A stretch of 64,000 nucleotides of DNA, taken from contig NC_013960.1 of NCBI RefSeq assembly GCF_000024725.1, forward strand, positions 3,520,001-3,584,000, given 5' to 3'. Each line of letters starts with the position of its first letter. Position 1 is the stretch's first letter. Position numbers and translations under genes: made by a program. The stretch comes from Nitrosococcus halophilus Nc 4. Its GTDB lineage: Bacteria; Pseudomonadota; Gammaproteobacteria; Nitrosococcales; Nitrosococcaceae. Below the pieces are notes generated by a model, which did no database searches, was not told the origin of the DNA, and saw only the letters and a list, made by a program, of their open reading frames with translations. Shown here in pieces: positions 1-10,753 of the stretch.

Positions 1-517
1 ACAGCAATATTCTTCACCCTTCCACCTATCAGCTTATTGCCTAAGCCTATGGTCAGCAGGATCGCCTAAACTTTTTTCAGTTCCAGCGCGGTTTATCATC
101 ATAATAACCTCAAGGCTACTCGTTACTTCTCGCAAAACCTTGTTCTCTCGCCGCAGCCTTGACACCATCCTATGATCACCAGGAACTGGTACGGCGCGGC
201 CTGTAAAAATCCCTCACTATGTTCTATCGGACATATAGCTTATATGTCTTACATGAAGACAAGGGCCTAGCCATGTTAAGCCCAAAAGTTTGATCTTATT
301 TCAATCAATAGTGCCGCCCTATGGAAACCCATTGCTTAATTACAGGCGGGCAGTCACCCCCCCATGTTATACATGATTAGACAATTTTTTTTAAAAACAG
401 TGCCTTCAAACGGGTACCTCCACTACTCACACCACGGTCTTTGGGGTGATGAAGCAACTCTTTGCAATATATCAGGCTGCCCCTTTAGCATCAAATACAA
501 GAGAAAGAACCATAAAC
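1..517. other. stretch without an intact gene, left end of window
   Basis: No convincing open gene is visible downstream of rarA. Short open frames on the plus strand have no recognisable content. The only coding-like trace is a minus-strand fragment near 61-181, listed separately. The real boundary may lie outside the window. Confidence 0.5.
61..181 (-). pseudogene. possible IS3-type transposase OrfA remnant
   Basis: Read on the minus strand, this piece contains the charged string RLRRENKVLREV. It resembles the leucine-zipper segment of IS3-family OrfA proteins (LRRENxxLREE type). The similarity stops within about 20 residues, and I see no OrfB, no terminal repeats and no start codon. It could be a decayed insertion sequence or a chance match. 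The call rests on one motif only. Confidence 0.2.
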
Positions 518-1852
518 TCAGCGAGGTTTGCGCCCTATTCGGTCCAACTCCCTCAAGCGCGCAAGCTTTTCGGCGATCTTGATCTCCAACCCCTGAGAAA
601 CTGGCTCATAGTAGCAAGGCTGCCCCATCTCCTCGGGAAAATAATGCTCGCCCGCTGCATAGGCTTCAGGTTCATCATGGGGATAACGATACCGGTTGCC
701 ATAACCAAGCTCTTTCAAAAGCTTAGTGGGCGCATTCCGCAAATGCAAAGGCACGCCGAGGGAGCCATAAGCCTTAGCGTCCCGGGTAGCGGCGTTCAGG
801 GCCTTATAGGTGGCATTGCTCTTGGGAGCACAGGAAAGAAATATCACCGCCTGGGCAAGGGCCAATTCACCCTCGGGGCTACCGAGGCGTTCATAGGCCT
901 CCCAAGCATCAAGGGCAAGGCGTAAAGCTCTGGGATCAGCATTGCCGATATCCTCGCTCGCGATTCGCACCAAGCGCCGAGCTAGGTAGGAAGGATCACA
1001 ACCCCCATCCAGCATACGGCAAAGCCAATATAAAGCGGCATCCGGCGCGGAACCCCGTACGGCTTTATGGAGCGCCGAAATTTGCTCATAAAAGGCCTCA
1101 CCCCCCTTATCAAAGCGCCGAACTCCCCCTCTTAACACTTGGTTCAGCAGTTCCTCCGGGATCGTCTTTTTCTCTGCCAGATCGCTAGCAATTTCAAGCA
1201 AGTTGAGAGCCCGGCGGGCATCCCCATCCGCCGCCTCGGCAAGCCGCTGGCATAGGGTTTCAGCCATTGTCAGCGAACGCCTCCCCAGCCCCTGCTCTGG
1301 ATCCGCCAGGGCACGATTGATCAGGGTGCAGATATCTCCCACCCGAAGGCATTTAAGGACATAAACCCGGCACCGGGATAAAAGCGCATTATTCAATTCA
1401 AAGGAGGGATTTTCTGTGGTCGCACCAATGAAAATAAAGGTGCCATTTTCCACATAGGGTAGAAAAGCATCCTGTTGGCTTTTATTGAAACGGTGCACTT
1501 CATCCACAAAAAGGACGGTCCCATACCCTTCCTCGGACCGGACTCGCTGGGCCTTATCCACCGCAGCTCGCACTTCTTTCACCCCGGCCAGCACCGCAGA
1601 AAGACTGATAAATTGGGCCTGGCAGTAGTGGGCGATAAGGCGAGCCAAGGTGGTTTTGCCAGTACCCGGAGGCCCCCACAGCACCATGGAGTGGGGACGG
1701 CCTGTTTCAATCGCCTGGCGCAGAGGCGCCCCCTTGTCCAGGAGATGACTTTGGCCAACAAAGTCATCCAATTTCTGGGGCCGCATCCGATCGGCTAAAG
1801 GGCAGCCGGCAACGTCCACAGAAAATGGGCTCTTTTCACCATGCAGAGACAT
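518..1852 (-). CDS. rarA: replication-associated recombination protein RarA (MgsA)
   Basis: A clamp-loader-like AAA+ ATPase of 444 residues that acts at stalled replication forks. Visible are Walker A GPPGTGKT at about residues 60-67, Walker B with the family string DEVHRFNK, the sensor segment GATTENPSF, and a C-terminal half of the length expected for the tetramerisation domain. The open frame runs upstream to 2137, but that extension only shadows lolA. The start chosen at 1852 follows the lolA stop (1857) by four bases, with a GGAGGAG sequence about 15 bases upstream. A 444-residue product matches the family. The ftsK-lolA-rarA order is common in gammaproteobacteria and suggests one transcript. 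Confidence 0.95.
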   Translation of the reverse strand: MSLHGEKSPFSVDVAGCPLADRMRPQKLDDFVGQSHLLDKGAPLRQAIETGRPHSMVLWGPPGTGKTTLARLIAHYCQAQFISLSAVLAGVKEVRAAVDKAQRVRSEEGYGTVLFVDEVHRFNKSQQDAFLPYVENGTFIFIGATTENPSFELNNALLSRCRVYVLKCLRVGDICTLINRALADPEQGLGRRSLTMAETLCQRLAEAADGDARRALNLLEIASDLAEKKTIPEELLNQVLRGGVRRFDKGGEAFYEQISALHKAVRGSAPDAALYWLCRMLDGGCDPSYLARRLVRIASEDIGNADPRALRLALDAWEAYERLGSPEGELALAQAVIFLSCAPKSNATYKALNAATRDAKAYGSLGVPLHLRNAPTKLLKELGYGNRYRYPHDEPEAYAAGEHYFPEEMGQPCYYEPVSQGLEIKIAEKLARLRELDRIGRKPR

Positions 1853-1856
1853 CACC

Positions 1857-2516
1857 CTAGGGGGAGTCTCCTCCCATGACATCCACCCCTTCTGGCGGCG
1901 TAAATACAAACAGTGAGGAGTCAAGGGATAGGTTGACCTCAACCTCAGAAAAGGAAAGACGGGTGATTTGGCCAAAACTATCGTGCAGTTCCATCTGACG
2001 TAAAGTATTATTATCAAATCCCAGCAATAACCGTTCGAAGGCGGCCTCTTTATTACGGGGTAGCAATTCCACCCAAGCCAAATGATTATGGGAGGCCAGG
2101 TTATTGATTTGGAAAGTCTCTTCCGGTAAGCGCTCACCAGAAAGCAGCAAAGCCGGGGTATCTCCTAGGGCCAATTTCTGGTTTTTGACCGTCACTTGTT
2201 CTAAGTCGGGATCATAGAACCAGATACGCTCACCATCTGCCACGATTGCTTGAGTGAATGGCTCATGATAATCCCAACGGAATTTACCAGGGCGCTGAAG
2301 GAAAAAGATTCCCCTGCTCTCCTCTAGGGGCTCGTTATACTCGTCTAGTAAAATCTGATGAAACTCAGCGCGTAAGCTATGGACCCTTTCCAAGAATGTT
2401 TCCAAACGCGCCCCCGGTTCCTCAGCCTTGAGGGCAAAGGCCATGCTGCCTAAGACAATCCCCCAGAGCACCCTTCGGAGCCATTGTCGCCTTCGACAGG
2501 AGTTTTTAATAAACAC
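1857..2516 (-). CDS. lolA: outer-membrane lipoprotein carrier protein LolA
   Basis: Periplasmic chaperone that accepts lipoproteins from LolCDE and carries them to LolB at the outer membrane. The 219-residue product begins with a basic stretch and a hydrophobic signal segment, with a plausible cleavage site after ALKA near residue 31. The family pattern follows: FLERVHSLRAEFHQ, then FFLQRPGKFRWDY, then WFYDPDLEQVTV. The gene ends four bases before rarA and starts six bases after ftsK, so the three genes are probably cotranscribed. The length is normal. Confidence 0.95.
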   Translation of the reverse strand: MFIKNSCRRRQWLRRVLWGIVLGSMAFALKAEEPGARLETFLERVHSLRAEFHQILLDEYNEPLEESRGIFFLQRPGKFRWDYHEPFTQAIVADGERIWFYDPDLEQVTVKNQKLALGDTPALLLSGERLPEETFQINNLASHNHLAWVELLPRNKEAAFERLLLGFDNNTLRQMELHDSFGQITRLSFSEVEVNLSLDSSLFVFTPPEGVDVMGGDSP

Positions 2517-2522
2517 TCGTTC

Positions 2523-5219
2523 TCAACTCTCCGGTGGAGGGGGAGCCAAGACTTCTCGGCTCCCATTAGACTGCATGGGGCCTACGACACCGCTTTGCTC
2601 CATGGCCTCGACCAGCCGCGCCGCGCGGTTATAACCAATTCGCAATCGCCGCTGAACCCCCGATACAGAGGCCCGCTGAGTCTCAGTAACCACCCGCACC
2701 GCCTGGTCATAAAGGGGATCATTCTCCGCCTCAGCACCACCGGCGGCTAGATTAGCGCCGTCTCCAAATTCATCCATCCCCTGGGTAATTTCTTCCAAAT
2801 ATTGGGGAGCGCCCTGCTGCTTAAGAAACTCTACCACATTATGGACTTCGTGATCGTCCACGAACGCGCCATGTATCCGTTCAGGCATAGCCGTTCCAGG
2901 GGGGAGGTAGAGCATATCCCCCTGCCCCAGAAGTTGCTCGGCGCCCATTTGGTCCAAGATGGTCCTGGAATCCACCCGTGATGAAACCTGAAAGGCCATC
3001 CGGGCCGGAATATTGGCCTTAATAAGTCCCGTGATTACATCCACTGAAGGCCGTTGAGTAGCAAGGATTAAATGAATACCAGAAGCTCGGGCTTTTTGTG
3101 CCAAGCGGGCAATGAGTTCCTCCACTTTCTTACCCACCACCATCATCATGTCCGCAAGCTCATCTATCACGACCACGATTAAGGGTAAGGGTTCCAGCAG
3201 TAATGGCTCTTCCTCTGGAAGTGGTGAATGGAGGGGATCTTTCAGCGGTTGGCCTGCCTTAATGGCATCCCGCACTTTACGGTTAAACCCGGCCAAATTG
3301 CGAACCCCCAATGCAGCCATCAGCCGGTAGCGTCGCTCCATCTCCGCCACACACCAGCGCAAGGCGTGCCCTGCCTCATTCATATCGATGACGACGGGAG
3401 CCAGCAGGTGAGGGATACCCTCATAAACCGACAACTCCAGCATTTTAGGGTCAATGAGGATCAGGCGTACCATCTGGGGAGTGGTCTTATACAACAGGCT
3501 CAAAATCATGGCGTTAATGGCGACCGACTTACCTGACCCGGTGGCTCCCGCTACTAGCAAGTGGGGCATCTTGGCAAGATCGGCGACCACTGGATCACCG
3601 CTGATATCCTTGCCCAAGGCCAAGGTCAGAAAGGCTCGGCTCTCAAGGTAGACGGCACTATGCACCACTTCTGAAAGATGCACAATTTCCCGGGTTTCAT
3701 TAGGAATCTCCAGGCCCACCACCGGCTTACCGGGAATGACTTCGACCACCCGAACGCTCAGCACGGACAAAGCCCGTGCCAAATCCTTCGCCAATCCAGA
3801 GATTCGGCTGACTTTAACCCCAGGGGCCGGTTGCAACTCAAAACGGGTAATGACAGGCCCCGGATTGACCGCCACTACTTGCACCTCAACCCCAAAGTCT
3901 TTGAGCTTTTCCTCCACTTGGCGGGACAAGTTTTCCAGGATTTCCCCTGAATAGCTTCCCTGGGAGGAAGAAGGTTTATCCAAAAGAGAGAGGGGCGGAA
4001 GCCTCCCTTCTTCTGAAGGTTGAAATAAAGGCGGCTGACATTTCTGTGGTTGCTGTAGATTCGTCCCCCTTCGTGGCCCTACCTCCATGGGTGGAGCCAC
4101 TACCCTCGGTAGGGATGTCTCCTGAGGCGGAATGGTCTCCTGAGGTGGAATAGCCTCCTGAGGTGGAATAGCCTCCTGAGGTGGAATAGCCTCCTGAGGT
4201 GGAATAGCCTCCTGAGGTGGAATAGCCTCCTGAGGTGGAATAGCCTCCTGAGGTGGAATAGCCTCCTGAGGTGGAATAGCCTCCTGAGGTGGAATAGCCT
4301 CCTGAGGTGGAATAGCCTCCTGAGGTGGAATAGCCTCCTGAGGTGGAATAGTCTCCTGAGGCGGAATAGTCTCCTGAGGCGGAATGGTCTCCTGAGGTGG
4401 ACTAGCCTCCTGAGGTAGAATTGGCTCTCCAGGTAGGGTGGGTTCCAGTTCGCCAATAACCGGTTCAATACGCACTTTACCTCGTTGCTTCTCAGATTTG
4501 GGCTTGCCCCCCTTTAAGCCACCGGGCATCACCTTCATTTTGGGTATCGGAAGAGAGGGGTTGGCAAACCGCCCACGAAGTGGCTGGCCCCAACCTCCTA
4601 TACTCCGAGATAGGTCTAGGGTATAACGACCAATAAAATCCATCAGCCATAACCAAGAAAGCCCCGTAAGTAAGGTCACACCGGTAAGAAACAAAGCTAA
4701 TAGCAACAGAGTCGTCCCCAGGGGACCAAACATACCCAATAGGCCACGCCCGACCATCTCACCTAGAATGCCTCCCTCGGCTACCGGTAGAGTTCCCGGA
4801 GGCACAGGAAAATGTAGCGCAGCAAGGCCGCAAGCTGCTCCTAAGGCCACGGTAAACCCAACCACCTTAAGCAGCCAGAATTGAATCGAACCCCCGTCCT
4901 GATTTTTCCTGCCACGGACTAACAAAAAATAGCCACTGTAAGCCGCCACGAGGGGCAACAGATAGGCCGGATGGCCCAACAAATAGAGCAGAAGATCAGC
5001 AAGCCAGGCTCCAACCCTCCCTCCTTTGTTATGCACGACCTCAGTAGTGCCTGTATGGGACCACCCGGGATCGGTAGCAGTATAAGTCAATAAAGACAAC
5101 AATAAATAGGTTGCCAACGCCAAGCACACGATGAAGGCGGCTTCTTTAAGGCGATGACGGATATGAAGACTAATCGGGGTACGCTTGGAACGTTTAGTGA
5201 CGGTCGAAGCTTGGGCCAT
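2523..5219 (-). CDS. ftsK: DNA translocase FtsK with repeat-expanded linker
   Basis: Septum-anchored motor that pumps DNA and promotes chromosome dimer resolution at division. The 898-residue protein has several N-terminal membrane segments (about residues 28-195). A proline/glutamine-rich linker follows, then the motor with Walker A GATGSGKS, Walker [16 protein letters not shown] and the downstream [12 protein letters not shown] segment. A C-terminal winged-helix gamma domain ends the protein ([19 protein letters not shown]). The linker contains 17 tandem hexapeptides of the type IPPQEA, encoded by an 18-bp DNA repeat (separate entry). The unit is a multiple of three, so copy changes would stay in frame. 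First gene of the ftsK-lolA-rarA group. Confidence 0.96.
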   Translation of the reverse strand: MAQASTVTKRSKRTPISLHIRHRLKEAAFIVCLALATYLLLSLLTYTATDPGWSHTGTTEVVHNKGGRVGAWLADLLLYLLGHPAYLLPLVAAYSGYFLLVRGRKNQDGGSIQFWLLKVVGFTVALGAACGLAALHFPVPPGTLPVAEGGILGEMVGRGLLGMFGPLGTTLLLLALFLTGVTLLTGLSWLWLMDFIGRYTLDLSRSIGGWGQPLRGRFANPSLPIPKMKVMPGGLKGGKPKSEKQRGKVRIEPVIGELEPTLPGEPILPQEASPPQETIPPQETIPPQETIPPQEAIPPQEAIPPQEAIPPQEAIPPQEAIPPQEAIPPQEAIPPQEAIPPQEAIPPQEAIPPQEAIPPQETIPPQETSLPRVVAPPMEVGPRRGTNLQQPQKCQPPLFQPSEEGRLPPLSLLDKPSSSQGSYSGEILENLSRQVEEKLKDFGVEVQVVAVNPGPVITRFELQPAPGVKVSRISGLAKDLARALSVLSVRVVEVIPGKPVVGLEIPNETREIVHLSEVVHSAVYLESRAFLTLALGKDISGDPVVADLAKMPHLLVAGATGSGKSVAINAMILSLLYKTTPQMVRLILIDPKMLELSVYEGIPHLLAPVVIDMNEAGHALRWCVAEMERRYRLMAALGVRNLAGFNRKVRDAIKAGQPLKDPLHSPLPEEEPLLLEPLPLIVVVIDELADMMMVVGKKVEELIARLAQKARASGIHLILATQRPSVDVITGLIKANIPARMAFQVSSRVDSRTILDQMGAEQLLGQGDMLYLPPGTAMPERIHGAFVDDHEVHNVVEFLKQQGAPQYLEEITQGMDEFGDGANLAAGGAEAENDPLYDQAVRVVTETQRASVSGVQRRLRIGYNRAARLVEAMEQSGVVGPMQSNGSREVLAPPPPES
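4120..4425 (-). repeat. 18-bp tandem repeat, 17 units, inside ftsK
   Basis: The string tcctgagg recurs exactly every 18 bases from 4120 to 4408, giving 17 consecutive units. Eleven central units (4156 to 4336) read IPPQEA on the minus strand. The flanking units read IPPQET, SPPQET or ILPQEA. The central copies are almost identical at DNA level, which indicates recent expansion. The array keeps other frames open too, but those frames are not genes. Confidence 0.97.
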
Positions 5220-5384
5220 AATTTTTTTAATGTTGTTGCGCTACTAAAACTTAAGCTGGGATCTTAACAAAATGTCTCATCATATAACGGCTATATTCTC
5301 ACAAGGACAATAGCACTCCATAAACTTGAGGATGGGATTGTTTACTCTGATCCCCTATGCGTTCCAATGGGATACCCTCTGAAA
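5220..5384. other. ftsK upstream region / ald downstream region
   Basis: AT-rich intergenic sequence between two minus-strand genes. It should contain the ftsK promoter, but no promoter or terminator stands out clearly enough to call. Confidence 0.4.
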
Positions 5385-6458
5385 CTAAGTGCTGGCCGTC
5401 AGAGACTCCTGCACTGCTGGATGAACCACTTCTCCCGTCTTAATATTAATTCCCGCCGCCAGTGGAGGATAATTTTCCCAGCTTTCTTGAGCAAGGGTCA
5501 AAACATAGGGCAAGAGCGCTGAAGACAAGGCTTGAGAAGCACTGCGGGGGACAGCGCCAGGCATATTCGTCACTGCAAAATGGACCACTTCCTCCCAAAT
5601 ATAAGTGGGTTCAGCATAGGTGGTGGGGCGTGTTGTCTCGATACAGCCACCTTGATCAACAGAGATATCCACCACCACACTACCTGGCTGCATGCTGCGG
5701 ACCATCTCCGCGCTGACTAGCCGCGGCGTTCGAGCTCCGGCTTGCAATACGGCTCCGATAAGCAGATCCGCGCTCGCAATAGCTTCCTTTAGCATCTCTT
5801 GGTAGGGATAAAGAGCTGTCACATTCTCGCCCAGCTCATACATTTGCGCCAAGCGATCACGGCGACGCTCGAACACAATGACTTCGCTGCCCAAAGCGGC
5901 AGCCACTCTAGCGGCATTGCTCCCTGCCGTCCCCGCCCCCAAGATAACCACTCGTCCTCGAGGCGCCCCCGGCAATCCGCCAAGCAGCAAACCTTTTCCC
6001 CCTTGGGGACTGTGTAACAAAGTTGCTCCAATTTGAATGCTCAGACGACCGGCAATATCACTCATGGGGATGAGCAACGGTAATTCGCCCTCGACCGCCA
6101 CGGTTTCAAAACCCACCGCCGTGAGGCCAATCTTCATTAAGCGCTGGGTTAATTTCGGTTCCGCCGCCAAATGCAAAAAGGAAAATAATAAATGGTCCGA
6201 GCGTAACAGCTCCAGCTCCGGACCAACAGGCTCTTTAACCTTAACGATGAGCTCTGCAGTCCCATAAAGAGAGGGGGCATCAGGGACAATAGTGACCCCG
6301 ACGGCTTGGTAGGCCGTATCGGGATAACCACTCAGCTCTCCCGCGGTACACTCGATAAAAACTTCATGTCCCTGTTGCACCAGCTCCGCGGTCGCCTCAG
6401 GCACTAAAGCGACCCGTCCTTCCAAGGTTTTGATCTCTCGGGGGATACCTATGCGCAT
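5385..6458 (-). CDS. ald: alanine dehydrogenase
   Basis: NAD-dependent interconversion of L-alanine with pyruvate plus ammonia. The 357-residue product starts MRIGIPREIKTLEGRVALVP, the typical AlaDH/PNT N-terminal signature. It has the nucleotide-binding loop GAGTAGSNAARVAAALG and the catalytic segment DISVDQGGCIETT. Length is close to the usual 360-370 residues. A GGAG-like ribosome site precedes the ATG. It stands alone between ftsK and the divergent trxB. In an ammonia-rich autotroph it could assimilate ammonia or balance pyruvate, but that role is inference. Confidence 0.93.
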   Translation of the reverse strand: MRIGIPREIKTLEGRVALVPEATAELVQQGHEVFIECTAGELSGYPDTAYQAVGVTIVPDAPSLYGTAELIVKVKEPVGPELELLRSDHLLFSFLHLAAEPKLTQRLMKIGLTAVGFETVAVEGELPLLIPMSDIAGRLSIQIGATLLHSPQGGKGLLLGGLPGAPRGRVVILGAGTAGSNAARVAAALGSEVIVFERRRDRLAQMYELGENVTALYPYQEMLKEAIASADLLIGAVLQAGARTPRLVSAEMVRSMQPGSVVVDISVDQGGCIETTRPTTYAEPTYIWEEVVHFAVTNMPGAVPRSASQALSSALLPYVLTLAQESWENYPPLAAGINIKTGEVVHPAVQESLTAST

Positions 6459-6675
6459 GCTATCTCCTTTACGTATTTAATGACTACGCGTAACATTTGG
6501 AGTTTGCCACAAGCAATCTCTGTACTCGATGAGTTTAAAATCGATAACAGAATTCTGCCGCTTTCTCACGCTGCGATAGTGCCCGGTTGAAGTTTCATAG
6601 CTGAAATATACCGGAACACTCCCCATGAGAAGACGGTTTTAAAGCTTGAATGTCGAAACAAACGAGCCCAATTAA

Positions 6676-7671
<996 letters not shown>

Positions 7672-7717
7672 ACCTCTACCCATACTTGGCTTTTTCTATC
7701 TGTCCGTAACGCCGCCC

Positions 7718-8551
7718 ATGTCCTCAGATAACACTTCGGGTGGGGGGTACCAACGCCCCTTCCTGAAGTGGGCGGGGAACAAATATCGCCTTTTAACCCA
7801 GATCATTCAGGTACTTCCCCAAGGAAAGCGTCTCATTGAACCCTTTGCAGGATCGGCGGCGCTTTTTCTCAACACGGAATATGAACGCTATCTGGTGAAT
7901 GATATTAATCCTGACCTCATTGCGCTTTACCAAATCCTACAACAAGAAGGCAAAGATTTTATCCACTATGCGGGCAGCTTTTTCACCCCCCGCCACAATA
8001 CGCCTGAGGCTTACTATAGGTTACGAACCCGCTTCAATACTACCGATGATTCTGCTGAAAAAGCCGCGCTTTTCGTCTACCTAAACCGTCACGGCTACAA
8101 CGGTCTCTGCCGCTACAGCGCTTCCGGTGTGTTTAATGTCCCCTTCGGTCGTTACAAACGGCCTTATTTTCCGCGTAAGGAGATGGTGGCCTTCCACCTC
8201 AAAGCACGGCGGGCTAAATTTACTTGCCTAGATTTCCGAAAAGTCTTTGCGCGGGCTAGACATGGCACCGTCGTCTATGCCGACCCGCCTTATGTTCCCT
8301 TAAGCGGCACCGCCCGCTTCACTCACTATAGCGGTCATTCCTTTGGCCCCGAGGAGCAAGAGGCATTGTCTCAAAACGCGGAACGGCTCGCCAAACGGGG
8401 AATTCCCGTTTTGATTTCCAACCATGACACCCCGTCTACCCGCCAGGCTTACCGCAATGCCAAACTAATAGGCTTTTCGGTAACTCGCTTTATCAGTTGC
8501 AAGGGCGATCAACGGGCCCCGGTGAACGAAGTCCTTGCCCTCTTCACCTAG
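7718..8551 (+). CDS. dam: DNA adenine methylase Dam (GATC type)
   Basis: N6-adenine methyltransferase of the Dam/DpnM family, 277 residues. The AdoMet-binding motif FLKWAGNK is at residues 15-22, with FAGSAALF after it. The catalytic DPPY is at residues 189-192. The middle carries the DNA-contact segment NRHGYNGLCRYSASGVFNVPFG, typical of GATC enzymes. No restriction endonuclease is next to it, so it looks like a solitary housekeeping methylase. mutL (15.7 kb) and mutH (58.7 kb) in the same window support a role in strand discrimination for mismatch repair. Confidence 0.92.
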   Translation: MSSDNTSGGGYQRPFLKWAGNKYRLLTQIIQVLPQGKRLIEPFAGSAALFLNTEYERYLVNDINPDLIALYQILQQEGKDFIHYAGSFFTPRHNTPEAYYRLRTRFNTTDDSAEKAALFVYLNRHGYNGLCRYSASGVFNVPFGRYKRPYFPRKEMVAFHLKARRAKFTCLDFRKVFARARHGTVVYADPPYVPLSGTARFTHYSGHSFGPEEQEALSQNAERLAKRGIPVLISNHDTPSTRQAYRNAKLIGFSVTRFISCKGDQRAPVNEVLALFT

Positions 8552-8559
8552 CCCTTTTC

Positions 8560-8868
8560 TCATCGGAAATGATAATAGGATTGATTAAGGTAGGCGATGA
8601 CCTCCTCCAGGGCTTGCTGGGACCAATTCACCCCCGCCGCCACACTACAACGCTGGACCCGCTTTCTCAGGGCAGCCAGAGACTGAATGTGACGATCCTC
8701 ACGGGTATATATCAAAGAAGGCTGCCCTTTCATCAAAGAAGCATGGCAGGTGATGCATGCCTTATCGTGAAGAATTTTGCCCCGTTCAGTATCCGCTGCC
8801 CAAAGGGAATTAGTCCCTAGACAAAGCATCCAGAGACTCCAAGCGCAAATTACCCTAATTCGCGCCAT
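8560..8868 (-). CDS. small secreted monohaem cytochrome c
   Basis: A 102-residue protein with a signal segment (MARIRVICAWSLWMLCL, probable cleavage after SLWA near residue 24). There is a single haem-binding site CITCH at residues 38-42. The distal ligand is not certain: the only Met shortly after the haem site is in SLMKGQP. The start at 8868 gives a good leader. A longer frame to 8916 only adds residues read through the end of the upstream protease gene. It overlaps that gene by 14 bases, so the two are probably cotranscribed. It is convergent with dam, eight bases apart. Electron-transfer partner unknown. Confidence 0.75.
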   Translation of the reverse strand: MARIRVICAWSLWMLCLGTNSLWAADTERGKILHDKACITCHASLMKGQPSLIYTREDRHIQSLAALRKRVQRCSVAAGVNWSQQALEEVIAYLNQSYYHFR

Positions 8869-10108
8869 GGGCCTGAAGATGCGCCAGCCGCACCGGTGCG
8901 GGGGGATGGGAATCATAAACCGCCGAGTGAATAGGATCGGGGGTTAAGGTACTTGCATTTTCTTTATAGAGCTTTACTAGCGCCTGGACCAAAGCCTGGC
9001 TGTCGGCCATGTTAGCGGCAAACTCATCCGCTTCAAACTCATAACGGCGAGAAATATAGGCTAATAAGGGGTGTAGGAAAAAGGTCAACACAGGCGTCAC
9101 CAACATAAACAGGGCCAAAGCCATATAGTTGGAGGGTTGGCTCCCCCCTAAACCTTGATAAAACGCGGGCTGGGCGCTCAACCAGCCTAACAGGGCCAGC
9201 CCCCCTAAGCCAAGCATAGCCATGACAATGAGATTTTTGAAAATATGGCGACGCTTAAAATGACCGAGTTCATGGGCCAACACGGCCTCGATTTGATCAG
9301 GATCGAGGGATTCCAGCAGGGTATCAAAGAAGACAATACGCTTATTGCTTCCAAGCCCGGTGAAATAGGCATTGCCATGTCCAGAGCGGCGCGAACCGTC
9401 CATCACAAAAATGCCTTGGCTTTTAAAGCCGCAGCGGGATAGCAAATCTTCGACCCGATGCCTAAGATTCTCATCCGCAAGGGGAGTAAAAGTATTAAAA
9501 AGCGGCGCAATAAAAGCAGGATAAGCCCACATCATGAACACGGCAAGGCTTAACCATGCCAACCATAGAGACAACCACCAATAGCTCCCTGCGTGCCCCA
9601 TGAGCCACAGAGCGCCGGCCGCAATAGGAATACCCAGCATGAATATCAGTACTCCTTGCTTGAAGAGATCTTGTAAGAATAAACGCCCGGTGGTCCGATT
9701 AAAGCCAAAACGCTGCTCTAGAACAAAAATCCGATAAATCCTCAACGGCAGCTCAATCACCGCCCCGATAAGTATAAAGCTAAGGAGCACGGCAACGCCG
9801 GTGCCAAGCTCACCCCAACCCCAATCTCGCCAGAAACCATCGAGCCAGGCCAAGCCCCCCCCCAAAGTCCAGAGTAACAACACCAGGACGCCGAAGACCT
9901 CGCTCACAATGCCTAGCCGAAGCTTAGCCACCGTATAGTCAGCTGCTTTCTGGTGCGCAGCCAGGGAAATATGATCCTCAAAAGGCGAAGGAACCTGACC
10001 TCGGTGTAAACGCACGTGACGAAGCTGACGGCGTGCCAACCATAGCTCTAAGCCCAGCATCAAACCAACAAAAACTAAAAATAAGAAACTGTAAGTATTC
10101 ATATTCAT
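8855..10108 (-). CDS. M48-family membrane metalloprotease, Ste24/CaaX type
   Basis: Integral-membrane zinc peptidase of 417 residues. The zinc motif HELGH is at residues 279-283, with the third ligand probably in EADEFA near residue 359. An N-terminal region with an early hydrophobic segment and the string RLGIVSEVF matches the Ste24-like N-terminal domain. At least six hydrophobic segments are visible. In bacteria this family is linked to membrane-protein quality control rather than prenyl processing. Start is ambiguous between 10108 and 10102 (MNMN). It overlaps the cytochrome c gene downstream by 14 bases. Confidence 0.88.
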   Translation of the reverse strand: MNMNTYSFLFLVFVGLMLGLELWLARRQLRHVRLHRGQVPSPFEDHISLAAHQKAADYTVAKLRLGIVSEVFGVLVLLLWTLGGGLAWLDGFWRDWGWGELGTGVAVLLSFILIGAVIELPLRIYRIFVLEQRFGFNRTTGRLFLQDLFKQGVLIFMLGIPIAAGALWLMGHAGSYWWLSLWLAWLSLAVFMMWAYPAFIAPLFNTFTPLADENLRHRVEDLLSRCGFKSQGIFVMDGSRRSGHGNAYFTGLGSNKRIVFFDTLLESLDPDQIEAVLAHELGHFKRRHIFKNLIVMAMLGLGGLALLGWLSAQPAFYQGLGGSQPSNYMALALFMLVTPVLTFFLHPLLAYISRRYEFEADEFAANMADSQALVQALVKLYKENASTLTPDPIHSAVYDSHPPAPVRLAHLQAHGAN

Positions 10109-10198
10109 AGCGATTATCTTAAATTAAAACCTGTGAGGGAGATTAGCTTCTGGTAGAATGCGGTGCAAGTAATTACACAACAATTGGCAACTCATCAT

Positions 10199-10750
10199 AT
10201 GGCTCAGGCCCCCCCCAACTTAATCTGGTTAGATCTAGAAATGAGCGGTCTTGATACGACTCAGGATGTCATTCTCGAGATCGCTACCGTAGTCACGGAT
10301 AGTGACCTCAATATTATCGAGGAAGGCCCGGTGTTCGCCATCCATCAAAACGACGCCATCCTCGACAATATGGACGAATGGAATACTCGACAGCATACTA
10401 AATCCGGTTTAGTTGAACGAGTACGCCACAGCCTTATAGACGAGGCAACAGCGGAACAACGGACCCTGGAATTTCTCGGTCAACACACCCATGCGAATAG
10501 CTCTCCTCTGTGCGGCAACAGCATTTGTCAGGACCGACGTTTTCTCGCCCGTTACATGCCTCAGCTAGAGGCCTACCTTCACTACCGTAACCTGGATGTC
10601 AGTTCCATTAAGGAACTGGCTAAACGTTGGGCACCAGAAGTTGCCAAAGGTTTCAAGAAGGAAAGCGCTCATCTCGCCTTAGCCGATATCCGGGAATCCA
10701 TCGAGGAATTGGCTTACTATCGAGCCCATTTCTTTCGCTTGCCCGGTTAA
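10199..10750 (+). CDS. orn: oligoribonuclease
   Basis: 3'-to-5' exoribonuclease that degrades di- to pentanucleotides, including pGpG from c-di-GMP breakdown. The 183-residue product carries the DEDDh residues in [10 protein letters not shown] (Exo I), [11 protein letters not shown] (Exo II) and [10 protein letters not shown] (Exo III). The frame is open from a GTG at 10163, but the ATG at 10199 gives [14 protein letters not shown], matching the normal family length. It is convergent with queG, three bases apart, and divergent from the M48 protease gene. Confidence 0.96.
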   Translation: MAQAPPNLIWLDLEMSGLDTTQDVILEIATVVTDSDLNIIEEGPVFAIHQNDAILDNMDEWNTRQHTKSGLVERVRHSLIDEATAEQRTLEFLGQHTHANSSPLCGNSICQDRRFLARYMPQLEAYLHYRNLDVSSIKELAKRWAPEVAKGFKKESAHLALADIRESIEELAYYRAHFFRLPG

Positions 10751-10753
10751 GAC

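Noticed and set aside
1853-2137. N-terminal extension of RarA to residue 539
   Set aside because: The extra part overlaps lolA in another frame, shows no similarity to RarA, and the internal ATG at 1852 gives the normal family length.
4120-4425. CRISPR array
   Set aside because: Units are contiguous without spacers and encode an in-frame peptide repeat of FtsK.
4100-4468. 122-residue frame of LRRLFH-type repeats on the minus strand
   Set aside because: It is an alternate frame of the 18-bp repeat in ftsK. Any frame of a stop-free repeat stays open; no start site or independent support.
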